Notes: generated by a model not told the origin, from the sequence alone. 64,000 nucleotides of DNA from an uncultured Gammaproteobacteria bacterium (GCA_951812995.1 CATOTD010000014.1:1-64000); one strand, 5' to 3'; shown: positions 49,808-63,100, numbered from the stretch's first letter. Numbers and translations: made by a program.

Positions 49808-52800
49808 CTATATCACCGCAAAATAATTGGCGAAATTATCGATAATGTCTTGATGATCAACGTCGTTGAGAATCAGGTAGACCAAGGTGTTATCGTCTGC
49901 GCTGACGATATTGGCATGTTCGCCGTTATCGAGCACCGCCAGACCCAGACCGGCCAGCGTTTCCTCGGTACCGTCATCTACATCGACTTGAATGCGGTCG
50001 CCATCGGCCTGCACAAAGTCAAGTATGGTGTCGGTATCTGCAGCCTCGGCATCAGTGTCCAGTACAAACCTATCCTCACCCGCGCCGCCGGTCAGCATAT
50101 CCTCACCCGCGCCGCCGGTCAGCATATCCATACCCGCACCGCCGTCAAGAATGTCATCGCCCGCGCCGCCTTCGAGTACGTTGTCATTCCCATCGCCGAT
50201 AAGCACATCGTTATAGCCTGAGCCGATCAAGTTCTCGATACTGATGAGTACATCGCCTTCGGCTTCGCTACCAACTTGTGCGTCTGCCTTGTTTAGATTG
50301 ACATACACGCCGGTCACGCCCATCACTTCGGCCGCAAGCCCGTTGACTGCATCTACTGCCACGACATACTCCACCACCTGTGCCGCATTCGCATACGAGG
50401 CCGTATCCGTGTCATCGCCGCCGGTCAGCATATCTGCACCCGCCCCGCCGTCAAGGGTGTCCACACCTGTACCGCCGATAAGCGTGTCATCGCCCGCACC
50501 ACCGTTTAAGGTGTCGTCATTAACCCCGCCTTCCAATCTGTCATTGCCATCACCACCATTGAGGGTGTCATTGCCTTCTCTGCCGCTAAGTTTATTGTTG
50601 TTTGTATCGCCGGTTAAGGTGTCGTCATACGCCGAGCCGATAATATTTTCGATATTGGATAAGAGATCACCTGCGGCATGACCACCGGCTTGGGCCGTGG
50701 TTTTGCCAAGATCAACAACCACCCCGGCATCAGAGGCACCATACGTGACCGTATCGGTGCCGTCACCACCATCAATCTGGTCGGGAGCGGAAGTTGCAAT
50801 CAGTAACCCGTCATCGCGGCCATCATTAATGGTATTTGGGATATTGATTTTATGTTGTGCCTGATTATTCAGTGCCCTGGATAACAGTGTCGCATCATGA
50901 CCAACACTATCGGTGATAGTCGCACCTCCTTGGCGAGAGAGTGCATTTTCCACAACACTCAGGCCATTTGCATCGGTATCATTGTCCGCAACCGTATAGG
51001 TAAACACCACCGTATCACCCTCGCTTTGATCCGCATCATAAACCGCATCGCGCGCCCTGAAGCCGACAATCAACTGCAATATCGGTGCACCAGTGACCAC
51101 TACCGCCTCGGAAAACCTAACGGTAAATTCAATCACATCGCCGGTTCGGTAAATTGCGTCAGCACCGGCATCGGAGCTGATAGTGATAGCGTTTACGCTT
51201 GGCGGGGTCTGATCGATGTTGAATGTAAATTGCTCGCTTTTCGCGCCTTGTTTGTCGGTTTCGGTATCAACCACAACACCTATCAGTGCAAGCACTTGTT
51301 TGTCGTTCAAAGTACGCTCATCTACATACTCCCAATCCGTCCCTGTGACCTCGGCCTCACCCAAAAAAGTGCTACCATCGTAGATATACAATGCCTCATT
51401 ATCCTGTAGTTCCCGACTTAAGGTACCGACTATTACCGGTAGATCATCATCGGTCGCATCGCCATCTTGTAAATTGTCTCTAATAGTCCCTCTATCATCC
51501 TCAACGTGGGTAATGGTCGGCGTGACAGCAGGGCCGGAGGTATCCACCGTGTGTACGGGATCAGCGTCCACTTCGTCATGATCAAGCCGCGCATCAACGC
51601 TTGCGTCTGCATCATCAGCGTCTGCGTCTGCGTCATCAGCATCTGCATCAGCGTCTGCGTCATCAGCGGCATCTGCTTCATCTTCATCTGGTATAGTGCC
51701 GTCTTTTATCGTGCCATCACCAAGGCTGATGGCATCGGCATCGATATGGATACCGTCAGCATCGGCATCGCCCTCCTGTACTTCGTATGAAAACACCATC
51801 ACTCTCGATCCGCCGTCTGCTTCGTCATCTGCCTGATAGGTGGCATTTCTGACATTCTCACCCACCTGGATTTCAATAAACGGCGTGCCAGTGACAACCA
51901 CCGTCTTGGAAAACGTAACGGTAATCTCGATATGGTCTCCAACCACGTAATAATCAACCAGGGATGGCTCTGAGCTAATGTAAACATTCGTGACATAGGG
52001 CGGTATGGTTTTGACGATCAACGATACTAATTTGGGGATAGTGTCCACTTCTTCGGGCTCGGCAGCAGCAATGGCCGCCTGGATATCGCCTAAGTCCTCG
52101 TCGGCAAAGGTGCCGAGATTCAAAGCCCGTAATTGCGCCAGGGTAATCGCCGTGCCATCATCGGTAGCGGCGGCAGTGGCAATCGCATCAAGGGCACTGG
52201 CAATAGCCTCAAAGGCTGCTTTTTCATCGGCATCGGTGGCAATCTGATCGGCAAAACCATCCACCTTGGCTGCTTGTGCACCAGTTACCAGATCGATTTT
52301 AGCATCATCCGCAAGGCCTTGTTCTGACAGTGATTCACTTAAGCGCTCCAGTACCGCATCGGTGGATTCATCTTTAATTTTTTCTATACCAGATAGAGAT
52401 GCCAGTGCCTTGCCGTAGGCGTTGGGGGCATCGTCGCCAGTCGTTGGGTCGCCGTCTTTATCCACCGTCGGCTTGACCGCACCCGACACCAGGTCATCGG
52501 CATCGGCTGTATCATCATCGCCCGTGATACCAAAGGCATCGGCAACCGCGGCCTGCGCATCAGTGACCTGCTCGGGCGTGATGCTTGAGGCACTGATACT
52601 GGTTTCGGTGTCCGCCCCACGACCGCTAGCAAGGCCCGCCTTGCGCGTGGCCAGCTCGGTCAACGGGTTGACATTGACCGTCTTGGTCTCACCTGCGGCC
52701 GGGGCTACGGTAATAGTGCGCAAATCCGTGCCGAGGTCTTTAGGCGCGCCGGTTGCCTCGTCTTGGTAGTCGGGATCAGCGTTGTCGTCTGTGATCCGCA

Positions 52801-53530
52801 CCAATATCAGTCCACTGTAGCGTTGCCTGATGCTAACGCTGTAGCTACCATCATCATCCACCTCGCCACGACCGAGTTCTCTACCGGCGGCATTATATAT
52901 CTCTACTGCCAGCCCATGGCCAGAGACCAGCGGCCCTAAAACCACATTGCCGTCAATCGTAAAGGGCGTTGGTATGGGTGGTGTGTTGTCAGTGTTGGCA
53001 CTACTACTGCCACCCGTACTACCGGCCACGGCCGCGCCAACGGCCAAAAGACCCAAGCCGCGGAACAAAACGTCACTGCTCGGTAGCAATAGTTTTTCCT
53101 GCAACACAACGCTGTATTCGCGGATGTCATCGTAATCGTAATTGTCATTGTCATCAACTGGCGGTGGCACCACTATCGGCGTATTTGCCAGCACCATCAG
53201 GGCTTCGTAATCGCCCTGGGTATAGATGATATGAATACCGGTTTCGGTGGTGTAGTGCGGTGTCTTGGTGGTAACGATATAGTCATTATCGGCCGCTTCT
53301 GTGGGCAGGACGATTTCGCATTGTGCCTCATGGCAGGCCACATAAAAACCCTCAAAAATAACGATCGTGCCATCGGTATATTTTAATATCAGGGCGCTAC
53401 CTTCGCGGATGGCTATAAAATCAGATTTTATAGTGCCATCGGTAGCGGCGATGCGGTAGTGTACGCCCGCCTCGGCCTGGATGTGCTGGGTCTTGCCGGA
53501 TTGTGGGTTTATGATTGACGTGTTTGCCAT
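49808..53530 (-). CDS. RTX adhesin/surface protein with BapA-like N-terminus
   Basis: A 1240-residue predicted type I substrate. The N-terminus (about 1-110) resembles the BapA prefix domain, followed by a short hydrophobic, glycine/serine-rich stretch (LGLLAVGAAVAGSTGGSSS). Next come an Ig-like unit and an Ala/Asp-rich region (about 270-500). Two Bap-type Ig repeats are marked by ITVTFSKTVVVTGTPFIEIQ and ITISSDAGADAIYRTGDVIE, with a low-complexity D/A run between. Then RTX nonapeptides ([22 protein letters not shown]) lead to a C-terminal secretion signal ending FANYFAVI. RTX repeats fold on calcium outside the cell. It is upstream of the exporter operon. Confidence 0.9.
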   Translation of the reverse strand: MANTSIINPQSGKTQHIQAEAGVHYRIAATDGTIKSDFIAIREGSALILKYTDGTIVIFEGFYVACHEAQCEIVLPTEAADNDYIVTTKTPHYTTETGIHIIYTQGDYEALMVLANTPIVVPPPVDDNDNYDYDDIREYSVVLQEKLLLPSSDVLFRGLGLLAVGAAVAGSTGGSSSANTDNTPPIPTPFTIDGNVVLGPLVSGHGLAVEIYNAAGRELGRGEVDDDGSYSVSIRQRYSGLILVRITDDNADPDYQDEATGAPKDLGTDLRTITVAPAAGETKTVNVNPLTELATRKAGLASGRGADTETSISASSITPEQVTDAQAAVADAFGITGDDDTADADDLVSGAVKPTVDKDGDPTTGDDAPNAYGKALASLSGIEKIKDESTDAVLERLSESLSEQGLADDAKIDLVTGAQAAKVDGFADQIATDADEKAAFEAIASALDAIATAAATDDGTAITLAQLRALNLGTFADEDLGDIQAAIAAAEPEEVDTIPKLVSLIVKTIPPYVTNVYISSEPSLVDYYVVGDHIEITVTFSKTVVVTGTPFIEIQVGENVRNATYQADDEADGGSRVMVFSYEVQEGDADADGIHIDADAISLGDGTIKDGTIPDEDEADAADDADADADADDADADADDADASVDARLDHDEVDADPVHTVDTSGPAVTPTITHVEDDRGTIRDNLQDGDATDDDLPVIVGTLSRELQDNEALYIYDGSTFLGEAEVTGTDWEYVDERTLNDKQVLALIGVVVDTETDKQGAKSEQFTFNIDQTPPSVNAITISSDAGADAIYRTGDVIEFTVRFSEAVVVTGAPILQLIVGFRARDAVYDADQSEGDTVVFTYTVADNDTDANGLSVVENALSRQGGATITDSVGHDATLLSRALNNQAQHKINIPNTINDGRDDGLLIATSAPDQIDGGDGTDTVTYGASDAGVVVDLGKTTAQAGGHAAGDLLSNIENIIGSAYDDTLTGDTNNNKLSGREGNDTLNGGDGNDRLEGGVNDDTLNGGAGDDTLIGGTGVDTLDGGAGADMLTGGDDTDTASYANAAQVVEYVVAVDAVNGLAAEVMGVTGVYVNLNKADAQVGSEAEGDVLISIENLIGSGYNDVLIGDGNDNVLEGGAGDDILDGGAGMDMLTGGAGEDMLTGGAGEDRFVLDTDAEAADTDTILDFVQADGDRIQVDVDDGTEETLAGLGLAVLDNGEHANIVSADDNTLVYLILNDVDHQDIIDNFANYFAVI

Positions 53531-54019
53531 TACATTACGATTTAATAAAATTTTGTTCTTAAGGAATAAAAATTGTCATACTACTAATCAATACGCATTG
53601 GCTTAACATATACACAGCCTCAGCCAACACGGGCCGATTGGAGCGGTGACAAGCGTATAGTCTGTTTAGACAGAAAGCAATAGCTTATGAAAAGATTGTT
53701 GTACACACTATTAAAACAAACAGGCGGCAATGCGGAATGAGGTGGAATGAGATGGAATGAGGCGGACTAATCGGTACAATACTGAATATCGACACCGCTA
53801 CCAATCAACAATCCCCGCCCCCATACTGACCCCCTACTGATGACACGGCTTCAAGCAAGGTCTGTAGGCAAACTTTATATCCTTGCTACCTTACTATCTG
53901 CCACCGCCGACAAGGAAGTCAGCCTCGGTCGCGCCTTTGAGGCGGTCATCATCGCCAGCGTTTTTGGGCTTGGCCAAGCCGACCGACCCCTGCATTAAAA
54001 ATCAATCTGCATATTATCA
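53531..54019. other. Spacer with a short decamer cluster and a doubtful small ORF
   Basis: Contains GCGGAATGAG, GTGGAATGAG and ATGGAATGAG in tandem near 53731-53770, a second decamer type also seen at 23.68 kb. A plus-strand ORF at 53840-53998 (52 residues, MTRLQARSVGKLYILATLLS) has no ribosome site and no recognised family; I would not count it as a gene. Confidence 0.45.
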
Positions 54020-54142
54020 TTAAATCACTGCAAAATAATCGGCAACATTTATCAGCGTATGATCGATATTTTCGATAGTCATGTAGACCAAATTGTTATC
54101 GCCTGCGCTGACGATATTGGCGTGATTACCATTATCTGCCAG
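54020..54142 (-). pseudogene. Orphan RTX C-terminal end (type I secretion signal)
   Basis: Reads LADNGNHANIVSAGDNNLVY, then [20 protein letters not shown] and a stop. This is a homologue of the last 40 residues of the giant RTX protein, which ends at 54172, and of the 1240-residue one. It mixes features of both (SAGDNNLVY as in the smaller protein, DHTLINVA as in the giant). It has no N-terminal part, so it is the tail of a vanished paralogue or the old end of the giant gene displaced by a new one. Confidence 0.8.
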
Positions 54143-54171
54143 CCGCCGACATATCGGCCAAGGGCAACCCC

Positions 54172-57100
54172 CTAAATCACTTCAAAATAATTGGCAACAT
54201 TTATCAGCGTATGATCAACGTTGTTGAGCGTCATGTAGACCACCGTACCAGCCGTGTTAGTGATATTGGCATGGTCACCGTTATCTGCCACCGCCAGACC
54301 CAGGGCGACCAGCGTTGCCTCATCACCATTCATGGTATCTGCTTGAATGCGGTCGCCATCGGCCTGCGCAAAATCGGTGATGGTGTCGGTATCTGCGGCC
54401 AGCGCATTAGTGTCCAGGATAAATTTATCGGCACCCGCACCACCGATAAGCTGGTCATTGTCTGCGCCACCGCTAAGGATATCATCGCCCGCATCACCAT
54501 TGAGCGTGTCATCGCCCGCACCACCATATAAAGTGTCATTGCCGGTGCCGCCGTCCAGCCGATTAACCCCAGCATTGCCAATAAGCACATCGTCATGGAT
54601 TGAGCCGATGAGGTTTTCGATATTGGAGAGTACATCGCCCGTGGCATCCGTGTTGCCAAGGGTCTGTGCGTCGGCCTTGTTTAGATTGACATACACACCA
54701 GTCACGCCTGTTACATCAGCCGCAAGTCCGTTGGGTAAATCCGCCGCCACGATATACGACACACCGGCGGCTGCTGCCGCCGCATACGAGGCTGTATCTG
54801 TGCCATCGCCGCCGTTGATTGTGTCGGCACCCGCGCCGCCGATAAGCGTGTCATCACCCGCACCGCCTTCGAGTACGTTGGCATCATTATTGCCGATAAG
54901 CACATCGGCCTGCGCAGAACCAATCAGGTTTTCGATATTGGAGAGTACATCGCCCGTGGCATCCGTGTTGCCAAGGGTCTGTGCACCAACCTTGTTTAGA
55001 TTGACATACACGCCAGTTATGTCTACATCAGCCGCAAGCCCGTTGACTGCATCCGCCGCCACGGTGTACGACACACCGGCTGCTACCGCCGCCGCATACG
55101 AGGCTGTATCTGTGCCATCGCCGCCGTTGATTGTGTCGGCACCTGTGCCGCCGATAAGGTGGTCATCACCCGCACCGCCGATAAGGTGGTCATTGCCCGC
55201 ACCACCGTCTAACCGGTTGACCCCAGCATTGCCGATAAGCACATCGTCATGGATTGAGCCGATGAGGTTTTCGATATTGGAGAGTACATCGCCCGTGGCA
55301 TCCGTGTTGCCAAGGGTCTGTGCGTCGGCCTTGTTTAGATTGACATACACACCAGTCACGCCTGTTACATCGGCCGCAAGTCCGTTGGGTAAATCCGCCG
55401 CCACGGTGTACGACACACCGGCTACTGCTGCCGCCGCATACGAGGCTGTATCTGTGCCATCGCCGCCGTTGATTGTGTCGGCACCTGTGCCGCCGATAAG
55501 CGCGTCATCACCCGCACCGCCGCTAAGGTGGTCATCACCCGTGCCACCGATAAGGTGGTCATTGCCCGCACCGCCGTCTAACCGGTTGACCCCAGCATTG
55601 CCGATAAGCACATCGGCATGGATTGAGCCGATGAGGTTTTCGATATTGGAGAGTACATCGCCCGTGGCATCCGTGTTGCCAAGGGTCTGTGCGTCGGCCT
55701 TGTTTAGATTGACATACACACCAGTCACGCCTGTTACATCAGCCGCAAGTCCGTTGGGTAAATCCGCCGCCACGGTGTACGACACACCGGCTGCTGCCGC
55801 CGCCGCATACGAGGCTGTATCTGTGCCATCGCCGCCGTTGATTGTGTCGGCACCCGCACCGCCGATAAGCGTGTCATCACCCGTGCCGCCGATAAGGTGG
55901 TCATCACCCGTGCCACCGATAAGGTGGTCATTGCCCGCACCACCGTCTAACCGGTTGACCCCAGCATTACCGATAAGCACATCGTCATGGATTGAGCCGA
56001 TGAGGTTTTCGATACTGGAGAGTACATCGCCCGTGGCATCCGTGTTGCCAAGGGTCTGTGCGTCGGCCTTGTTTAGATTGACATACACACCAGTCACGCC
56101 CGTGACTTCGGCCGCAAGCCCATGGGTTGTATCTGCCGCCACGGTGTACGACACACCGGCTGCTGCTGCCGCATACGAGGCTGTATCTGTGCCATCGCCG
56201 CCGTTGATTGTGTCGGCACCCGCGCCGCCGATAAGCGTGTCATCACCCGCACCACCGATAAGCGTGTCATCACCCGCGCCGCCGATAAGGTGGTCATTGC
56301 CCGCACCACCGTCTAACCGGTTGACCCCAGCATTGCCGATAAGCACATCGTCATGGATTGAGCCGATGAGGTTTTCGATATTGGAGAGTACATCGCCCGT
56401 GGCATCCGTGTTGCCAAGGGTCTGTGCGTCGGCCTTGTTTAGATTGACATACACACCAGTCACGCCTGTTACATCAGCCGCAAGTCCATGGGTTGTATCT
56501 GCCGCCACGATATACGCCGCACCGATTGCCGCCGCCGCATACGAGGCTGTATCTGTGCCATCGCCGCCGTTGATTGTGTCGGCACCCGCGCCGCCGATAA
56601 GCGTGTCATCACCCGTGCCGCCGATAAGGTGGTCATTGCCCGCGCCGCCGATAAGGTGGTCATTGCCCGCACCACCGTCTAACCGGTTGACCCCAGCATT
56701 GCCGATAAGCACATCGTCATGGATTGAGCCGATGAGGTTTTCGATATTGGAGAGTACATCGCCCGTGGCATCCGTGTTGCCAAGGGTCTGTGCGTCGGCC
56801 TTGTTTAGATTGACATACACACCAGTCACGCCCGTGACTTCGGCCGCAAGTCCGTTGGGTAAATCCGCCGCCACGGTGTACGACACACCGGCTGCTGCTG
56901 CCGCCGCATACGAGGCTGTATCTGTGCCATCGCCGCCGTTGATTGTGTCGGCACCCGCGCCGCCGATAAGCGTGTCATCACCCGCACCGCCGTCTAACCG
57001 GTTGGCATCATTATTGCCGATAAGCACATCGTCATGGATTGAGCCGATGAGGTTTTCGATACTTGAGAGTACATCGCCCGTGGCATCCGTGTTGCCAAGG

Positions 57101-60100
57101 GTCTGTGCGTCGGCCTTGTTTAGATTGACATACACACCAGTCACGCCTGTTACATCAGCCGCAAGTCCGTTGGGTAAATCCGCCGCCACGATATACGACA
57201 CACCGGCGGCTGCTGCCGCCGCATACGAGGCTGTATCTGTGCCATCGCCGCCGTTGATTGTGTCGGCACCCGCGCCGCCGATAAGCGTGTCATCACCCGC
57301 ACCGCCGTCTAACCGGTTGGCATCATTATTGCCGATAAGCACATCGTCATGGATTGAGCCGATGAGGTTTTCGATACTTGAGAGTACATCGCCCGTGGCA
57401 TCCGTGTTGCCAAGGGTCTGTGCGTCGGCCTTGTTTAGATTGACATACACACCAGTCACGCCTGTTACATCAGCCGCAAGTCCGTTGGGTAAATCCGCCG
57501 CCACGATATACGACACACCGGCTGCTGTTGCCGCCGCATACGAGGCTGTATCTGTGCCATCGCCGCCGTTGATTGTGTCGGCACCCGCACCGCCGATAAG
57601 CGTGTCATCACCCGCACCGCCTTCGAGTACGTTGGCATCATTATTGCCGATAAGCACATCGGCCTGCGCAGAACCAATCAGGTTTTCGATATTGGAGAGT
57701 ACATCGCCCGTGGCATCCGTGTTGCCAAGGGTCTGTGCACCAACCTTGTTTAGATTGACATACACGCCAGTTATGTCTACATCAGCCGCAAGCCCGTTGA
57801 CTGCATCCGCCGCCACGGTGTACGACACACCGGCTGCTACCGCCGCCGCATACGAGGCTGTATCTGTGCCATCGCCGCCGTTGATTGTGTCGGCACCTGT
57901 GCCGCCGATAAGGTGGTCATCACCCGCACCGCCGATAAGGTGGTCATTGCCCGCACCACCGTCTAACCGGTTGACCCCAGCATTGCCGATAAGCACATCG
58001 TCATGGATTGAGCCGATGAGGTTTTCGATATTGGAGAGTACATCGCCCGTGGCATCCGTGTTGCCAAGGGTCTGTGCGTCGGCCTTGTTTAGATTGACAT
58101 ACACACCAGTCACGCCTGTTACATCGGCCGCAAGTCCGTTGGGTAAATCCGCCGCCACGGTGTACGACACACCGGCTACTGCTGCCGCCGCATACGAGGC
58201 TGTATCTGTGCCATCGCCGCCGTTGATTGTGTCGGCACTCGCGCCGCCGATAAGCGTGTCATCACCCGCACCACCGCTAAGGTGGTCATCACCCGTGCCA
58301 CCGATAAGGTGGTCATTGCCCGCACCGCCGTCTAACCGGTTGACCCCAGCATTGCCGATAAGCACATCGGCATGGATTGAGCCGATGAGGTTTTCGATAT
58401 TGGAGAGTACATCGCCCGTGGCATCCGTGTTGCCAAGGGTCTGTGCGTCGGCCTTGTTTAGATTGACATACACACCAGTCACGCCTGTTACATCAGCCGC
58501 AAGTCCGTTGGGTAAATCCGCCGCCACGGTGTACGACACACCGACTGCTACTGCCGCCGCATACGAGGCTGTATCTGTGCCATCGCCGCCGATAAGGTGG
58601 TCATCACCCGTGCCACCGATAAGGTGGTCATTGCCCGCACCACCGTCTAACCGGTTGACCCCAGCATTACCGATAAGCACATCGTCATGGATTGAGCCGA
58701 TGAGGTTTTCGATACTGGAGAGTACATCGCCCGTGGCATCCGTGTTGCCAAGGGTCTGTGCACCAGCCTTGTTTAGATTGACATACACACCAGTCACGCC
58801 CGTGACTTCGGCCGCAAGTCCGTTGGGTAAATCCGCCGCCACGGTGTACGACACACCGGCTGCTGCTGCCGCATACGAGGCTGTATCTGTGCCATCGCCG
58901 CCGTTGATTGTGTCGGCACCCGCGCCGCCGATAAGCGTGTCATCACCCGCACCACCGCTAAGGTGGTCATCACCCGCGCCGCCGATAAGGTGGTCATTGC
59001 CCGCACCACCGTCTAACCGGTTGACCCCAGCATTGCCGATAAGCACATCGTCATGGATTGAGCCGATGAGGTTTTCGATATTGGAGAGTACATCGCCCGT
59101 GGCATCCGTGTTGCCAAGGGTCTGTGCGTCGGCCTTGTTTAGATTGACATACACACCAGTCACGCCTGTTACATCGGCCGCAAGCCCATGGGTTGTATCT
59201 GCCGCCACGGTGTACGCCGCACCGATTGCCGCCGCCGCATACGAGGCTGTATCTGTGCCATCGCCGCCGTTGATTGTGTCGGCACCCGCGCCGCCGATAA
59301 GGTGGTCATCACCCGCACCGCCGATAAGGTGGTCATTGCCCGCACCACCGTCTAACCGGTTGACCCCAGCATTGCCGATAAGCACATCGTCATGGATTGA
59401 GCCGATGAGGTTTTCGATATTGGAGAGTACATCGCCCGTGGCATCCGTGTTGCCAAGGGTCTGTGCGTCGGCCTTGTTTAGATTGACATACACACCAGTC
59501 ACGCCTGTTACATCGGCCGCAAGTCCGTTGGGTAAATCCGCCGCCACGGTGTACGACACACCGGCTACTGCTGCCGCCGCATACGAGGCTGTATCTGTGC
59601 CATCGCCGCCGTTGATTGTGTCGGCACCTGTGCCGCCGATAAGCGCGTCATCACCCGCACCGCCGCTAAGGTGGTCATCACCCGTGCCACCGATAAGGTG
59701 GTCATTGCCCGCACCGCCGTCTAACCGGTTGACCCCAGCATTGCCGATAAGCACATCGTCATGGATTGAGCCGATGAGGTTTTCGATATTGGAGAGTACA
59801 TCGCCCGTGGCATCCGTGTTGCCAAGGGTCTGTGCGTCGGCCTTGTTTAGATTGACATACACACCAGTCACGCCTGTTACATCGGCCGCAAGTCCGTTGG
59901 GTAAATCCGCCGCCACGGTGTACGACACACCGGCTACTGCTGCCGCCGCATACGAGGCTGTATCTGTGCCATCGCCGCCGTTGATTGTGTCGGCACTCGC
60001 GCCGCCGATAAGCGTGTCATCACCCGCACCACCGCTAAGGTGGTCATCACCCGTGCCACCGATAAGGTGGTCATTGCCCGCACCGCCGTCTAACCGGTTG

Positions 60101-63100
60101 ACCCCAGCATTGCCGATAAGCACATCGGCATGGATTGAGCCGATGAGGTTTTCGATATTGGAGAGTACATCGCCCGTGGCATCCGTGTTGCCAAGGGTCT
60201 GTGCGTCGGCCTTGTTTAGATTGACATACACACCAGTCACGCCTGTTACATCAGCCGCAAGTCCGTTGGGTAAATCCGCCGCCACGGTGTACGACACACC
60301 GGCTGCTGCCGCCGCCGCATACGAGGCTGTATCTGTGCCATCGCCGCCGTTGATTGTGTCGGCACCCGCACCGCCGATAAGCGTGTCATCACCCGTGCCG
60401 CCGATAAGGTGGTCATCACCCGTGCCACCGATAAGGTGGTCATTGCCCGCACCACCGTCTAACCGGTTGACCCCAGCATTGCCGATAAGCACATCGGCCT
60501 GCGCCGAACCAATCAGGTTTTCGATATTGGAGAGTACATCGCCCGTGGCATCCGTGTTGCCAAGGGTCTGTGCGTCGGCCTTGTTTAGATTGACATACAC
60601 GCCAGTCACGCCTGTTACATCAGCCGCAAGTCCATGGGTTGTATCTGCCGCCACGGTGTACGACACACCGGCTGCTGCTGCCGCCGCATACGAGGCTGTA
60701 TCTGTGCCATCGCCGCCGTTGATTATGTCGGCACCTGTGCCGCCGATAAGCGTGTCATCACCCGCACCACCGCTAAGGTGGTCATCACCCGTGCCACCGA
60801 TAAGGTGGTCATTGCCCGCGCCGCCGTCTAACCGGTTGACCCCAGCATTGCCGATAAGCACATCGGCATGGATTGAGCCGATGAGGTTTTCGATACTGGA
60901 GAGTACATCGCCCGTGGCATCCGTGTTGCCAAGGGTCTGTGCGTCGGCCTTGTTTAGATTGACATACACACCAGTCACGCCTGTTACATCAGCCGCAAGT
61001 CCGTTGGGTAAATCCGCCGCCACGGTGTACGACACACCGACTGCTGCTACTGCCGCATACGAGGCTGTATCTGTGCCATCGCCGCCGTTGATTGTGTCGG
61101 CACCCGCGCCGCCGATAAGGTGGTCATTGCCCGCACCACCGTCTAACCGGTTGACCCCAGCATTGCCGATAAGCACATCGTCATGGATTGAGCCGATGAG
61201 GTTTTCGATATTGGAGAGTACATCGCCCGTGGCATCCGTGTTGCCAAGGGTCTGTGCGTCGGCCTTGTTTAGATTGACATACACACCAGTCACGCCTGTT
61301 ACATCGGCCGCAAGCCCATGGGTTGTATCTGCCGCCACGATATACGCCGCACCGATTGCCGCCGCCGCATACGAGGCTGTATCTGTGCCATCGCCGCCGT
61401 TGATTGTGTCATCACCCGCACCGCCGATAAGCGTGTCATCACCCGCACCGCCGCTAAGGTGGTCATCACCCGCGCCGCCGATAAGGTGGTCATTGCCCGC
61501 ACCACCGTCTAACCGGTTGACCCCAGCATTGCCGATAAGCACATCGTCATGGATTGAGCCGATGAGGTTTTCGATATTGGAGAGTACATCGCCCGTGGCA
61601 TCCGTGTTGCCAAGGGTCTGTGCGTCGGCCTTGTTTAGATTGACATACACACCAGTCACGCCTGTTACATCAGCCGCAAGTCCGTTGGGTAAATCCGCCG
61701 CCACGGTGTACGACACACCGGCTGCTGCTGCCGCCGCATACGAGGCTGTATCTGTGCCATCGCCGCCGTTGATTGTGTCGGCACCCGCGCCGCCGATAAG
61801 CGTGTCATCACCCGCACCGCCGTCTAACCGGTTGGCATCATTATTGCCGATAAGCACATCGTCATGGATTGAGCCGATGAGGTTTTCGATACTTGAGAGT
61901 ACATCGCCCGTGGCATCCGTGTTGCCAAGGGTCTGTGCGTCGGCCTTGTTTAGATTGACATACACACCAGTCACGCCTGTTACATCAGCCGCAAGTCCGT
62001 TGGGTAAATCCGCCGCCACGATATACGACACACCGGCTGCTGCTGCCGCCGCATACGAGGCTGTATCTGTGCCATCGCCGCCGTTGATTGTGTCGGCACC
62101 CGCCCCGCCGATAAGCGTGTCATCACCCGTGCCGCCGATAAGGTGGTCATCACCCGCGCCACCGATAAGGTGGTCATTGCCCGCACCACCGTCTAACCGG
62201 TTGACCCCAGCATTGCCGATAAGCACATCGTCATGGATTGAGCCGATGAGGTTTTCGATATTGGAGAGTACATCGCCCGTGGCATCCGTGTTGCCAAGGG
62301 TCTGTGCGTCGGCCTTGTTTAGATTGACATACACACCAGTCACGCCTGTTACATCAGCCGCAAGTCCATGGGTTGTATCTGCCGCCACGGTGTACGACAC
62401 ACCGGCTACTGCCGCCGCCGCATACGAGGCTGTATCTGTGCCATCGCCGCCGTTGATTGTGTCGGCACCCGCGCCGCCGATAAGGTGGTCATTGTCCGCG
62501 CCGCCGATAAGGTGGTCATTGCCCGCGCCGCCGATAAGGTGGTCATTGCCCGCACCACCGTCTAACCGGTTGACCCCAGCATTGCCGATAAGCACATCGT
62601 CATGGATTGAGCCGATGAGGTTTTCGATATTGGAGAGTACATCGCCCGTGGCATCCGTGTTGCCAAGGGTCTGTGCGTCGGCCTTGTTTAGATTGACATA
62701 CACACCAGTCACGCCTGTTACATCAGCCGCAAGTCCGTTGGGTAAATCCGCCGCCACGGTGTACGACACACCGGCTGCTGCCGCCGCCGCATACGAGGCT
62801 GTATCTGTGCCATCGCCGCCGTTGATTGTGTCGGCACCCGCGCCGCCGATAAGCGTGTCATTACCCGCACCGCCGTCTAACCGGTTGACCCCAGCATTGC
62901 CGATAAGCACATCGGCCTGCGCCGAACCAATCAGGTTTTCGATATTGAACAAGATATCGCCTGCCGCCCAGCCGTTAGCATTTTTGCTATTGTCGGATAA
63001 GTCTACGGTTATGCCGTTGCCGTCATCGGCAGTGGCATAACTCACGGTATCTGCGCCGCCCTTGCCATCGATAAGGTCGGCATCGGCGGTGGCGGCATAG

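Noticed and set aside
53840..53998. 52-residue ORF
   Set aside because: No ribosome site, no family and no neighbour logic; kept only as a note in the spacer entry.
54347..63040. 2897-codon ORF on the plus strand
   Set aside because: It mirrors the RTX repeats, has no ribosome site or known domain, and ends where the repeats end. The RTX frame on the other strand has clear domains and a secretion signal.
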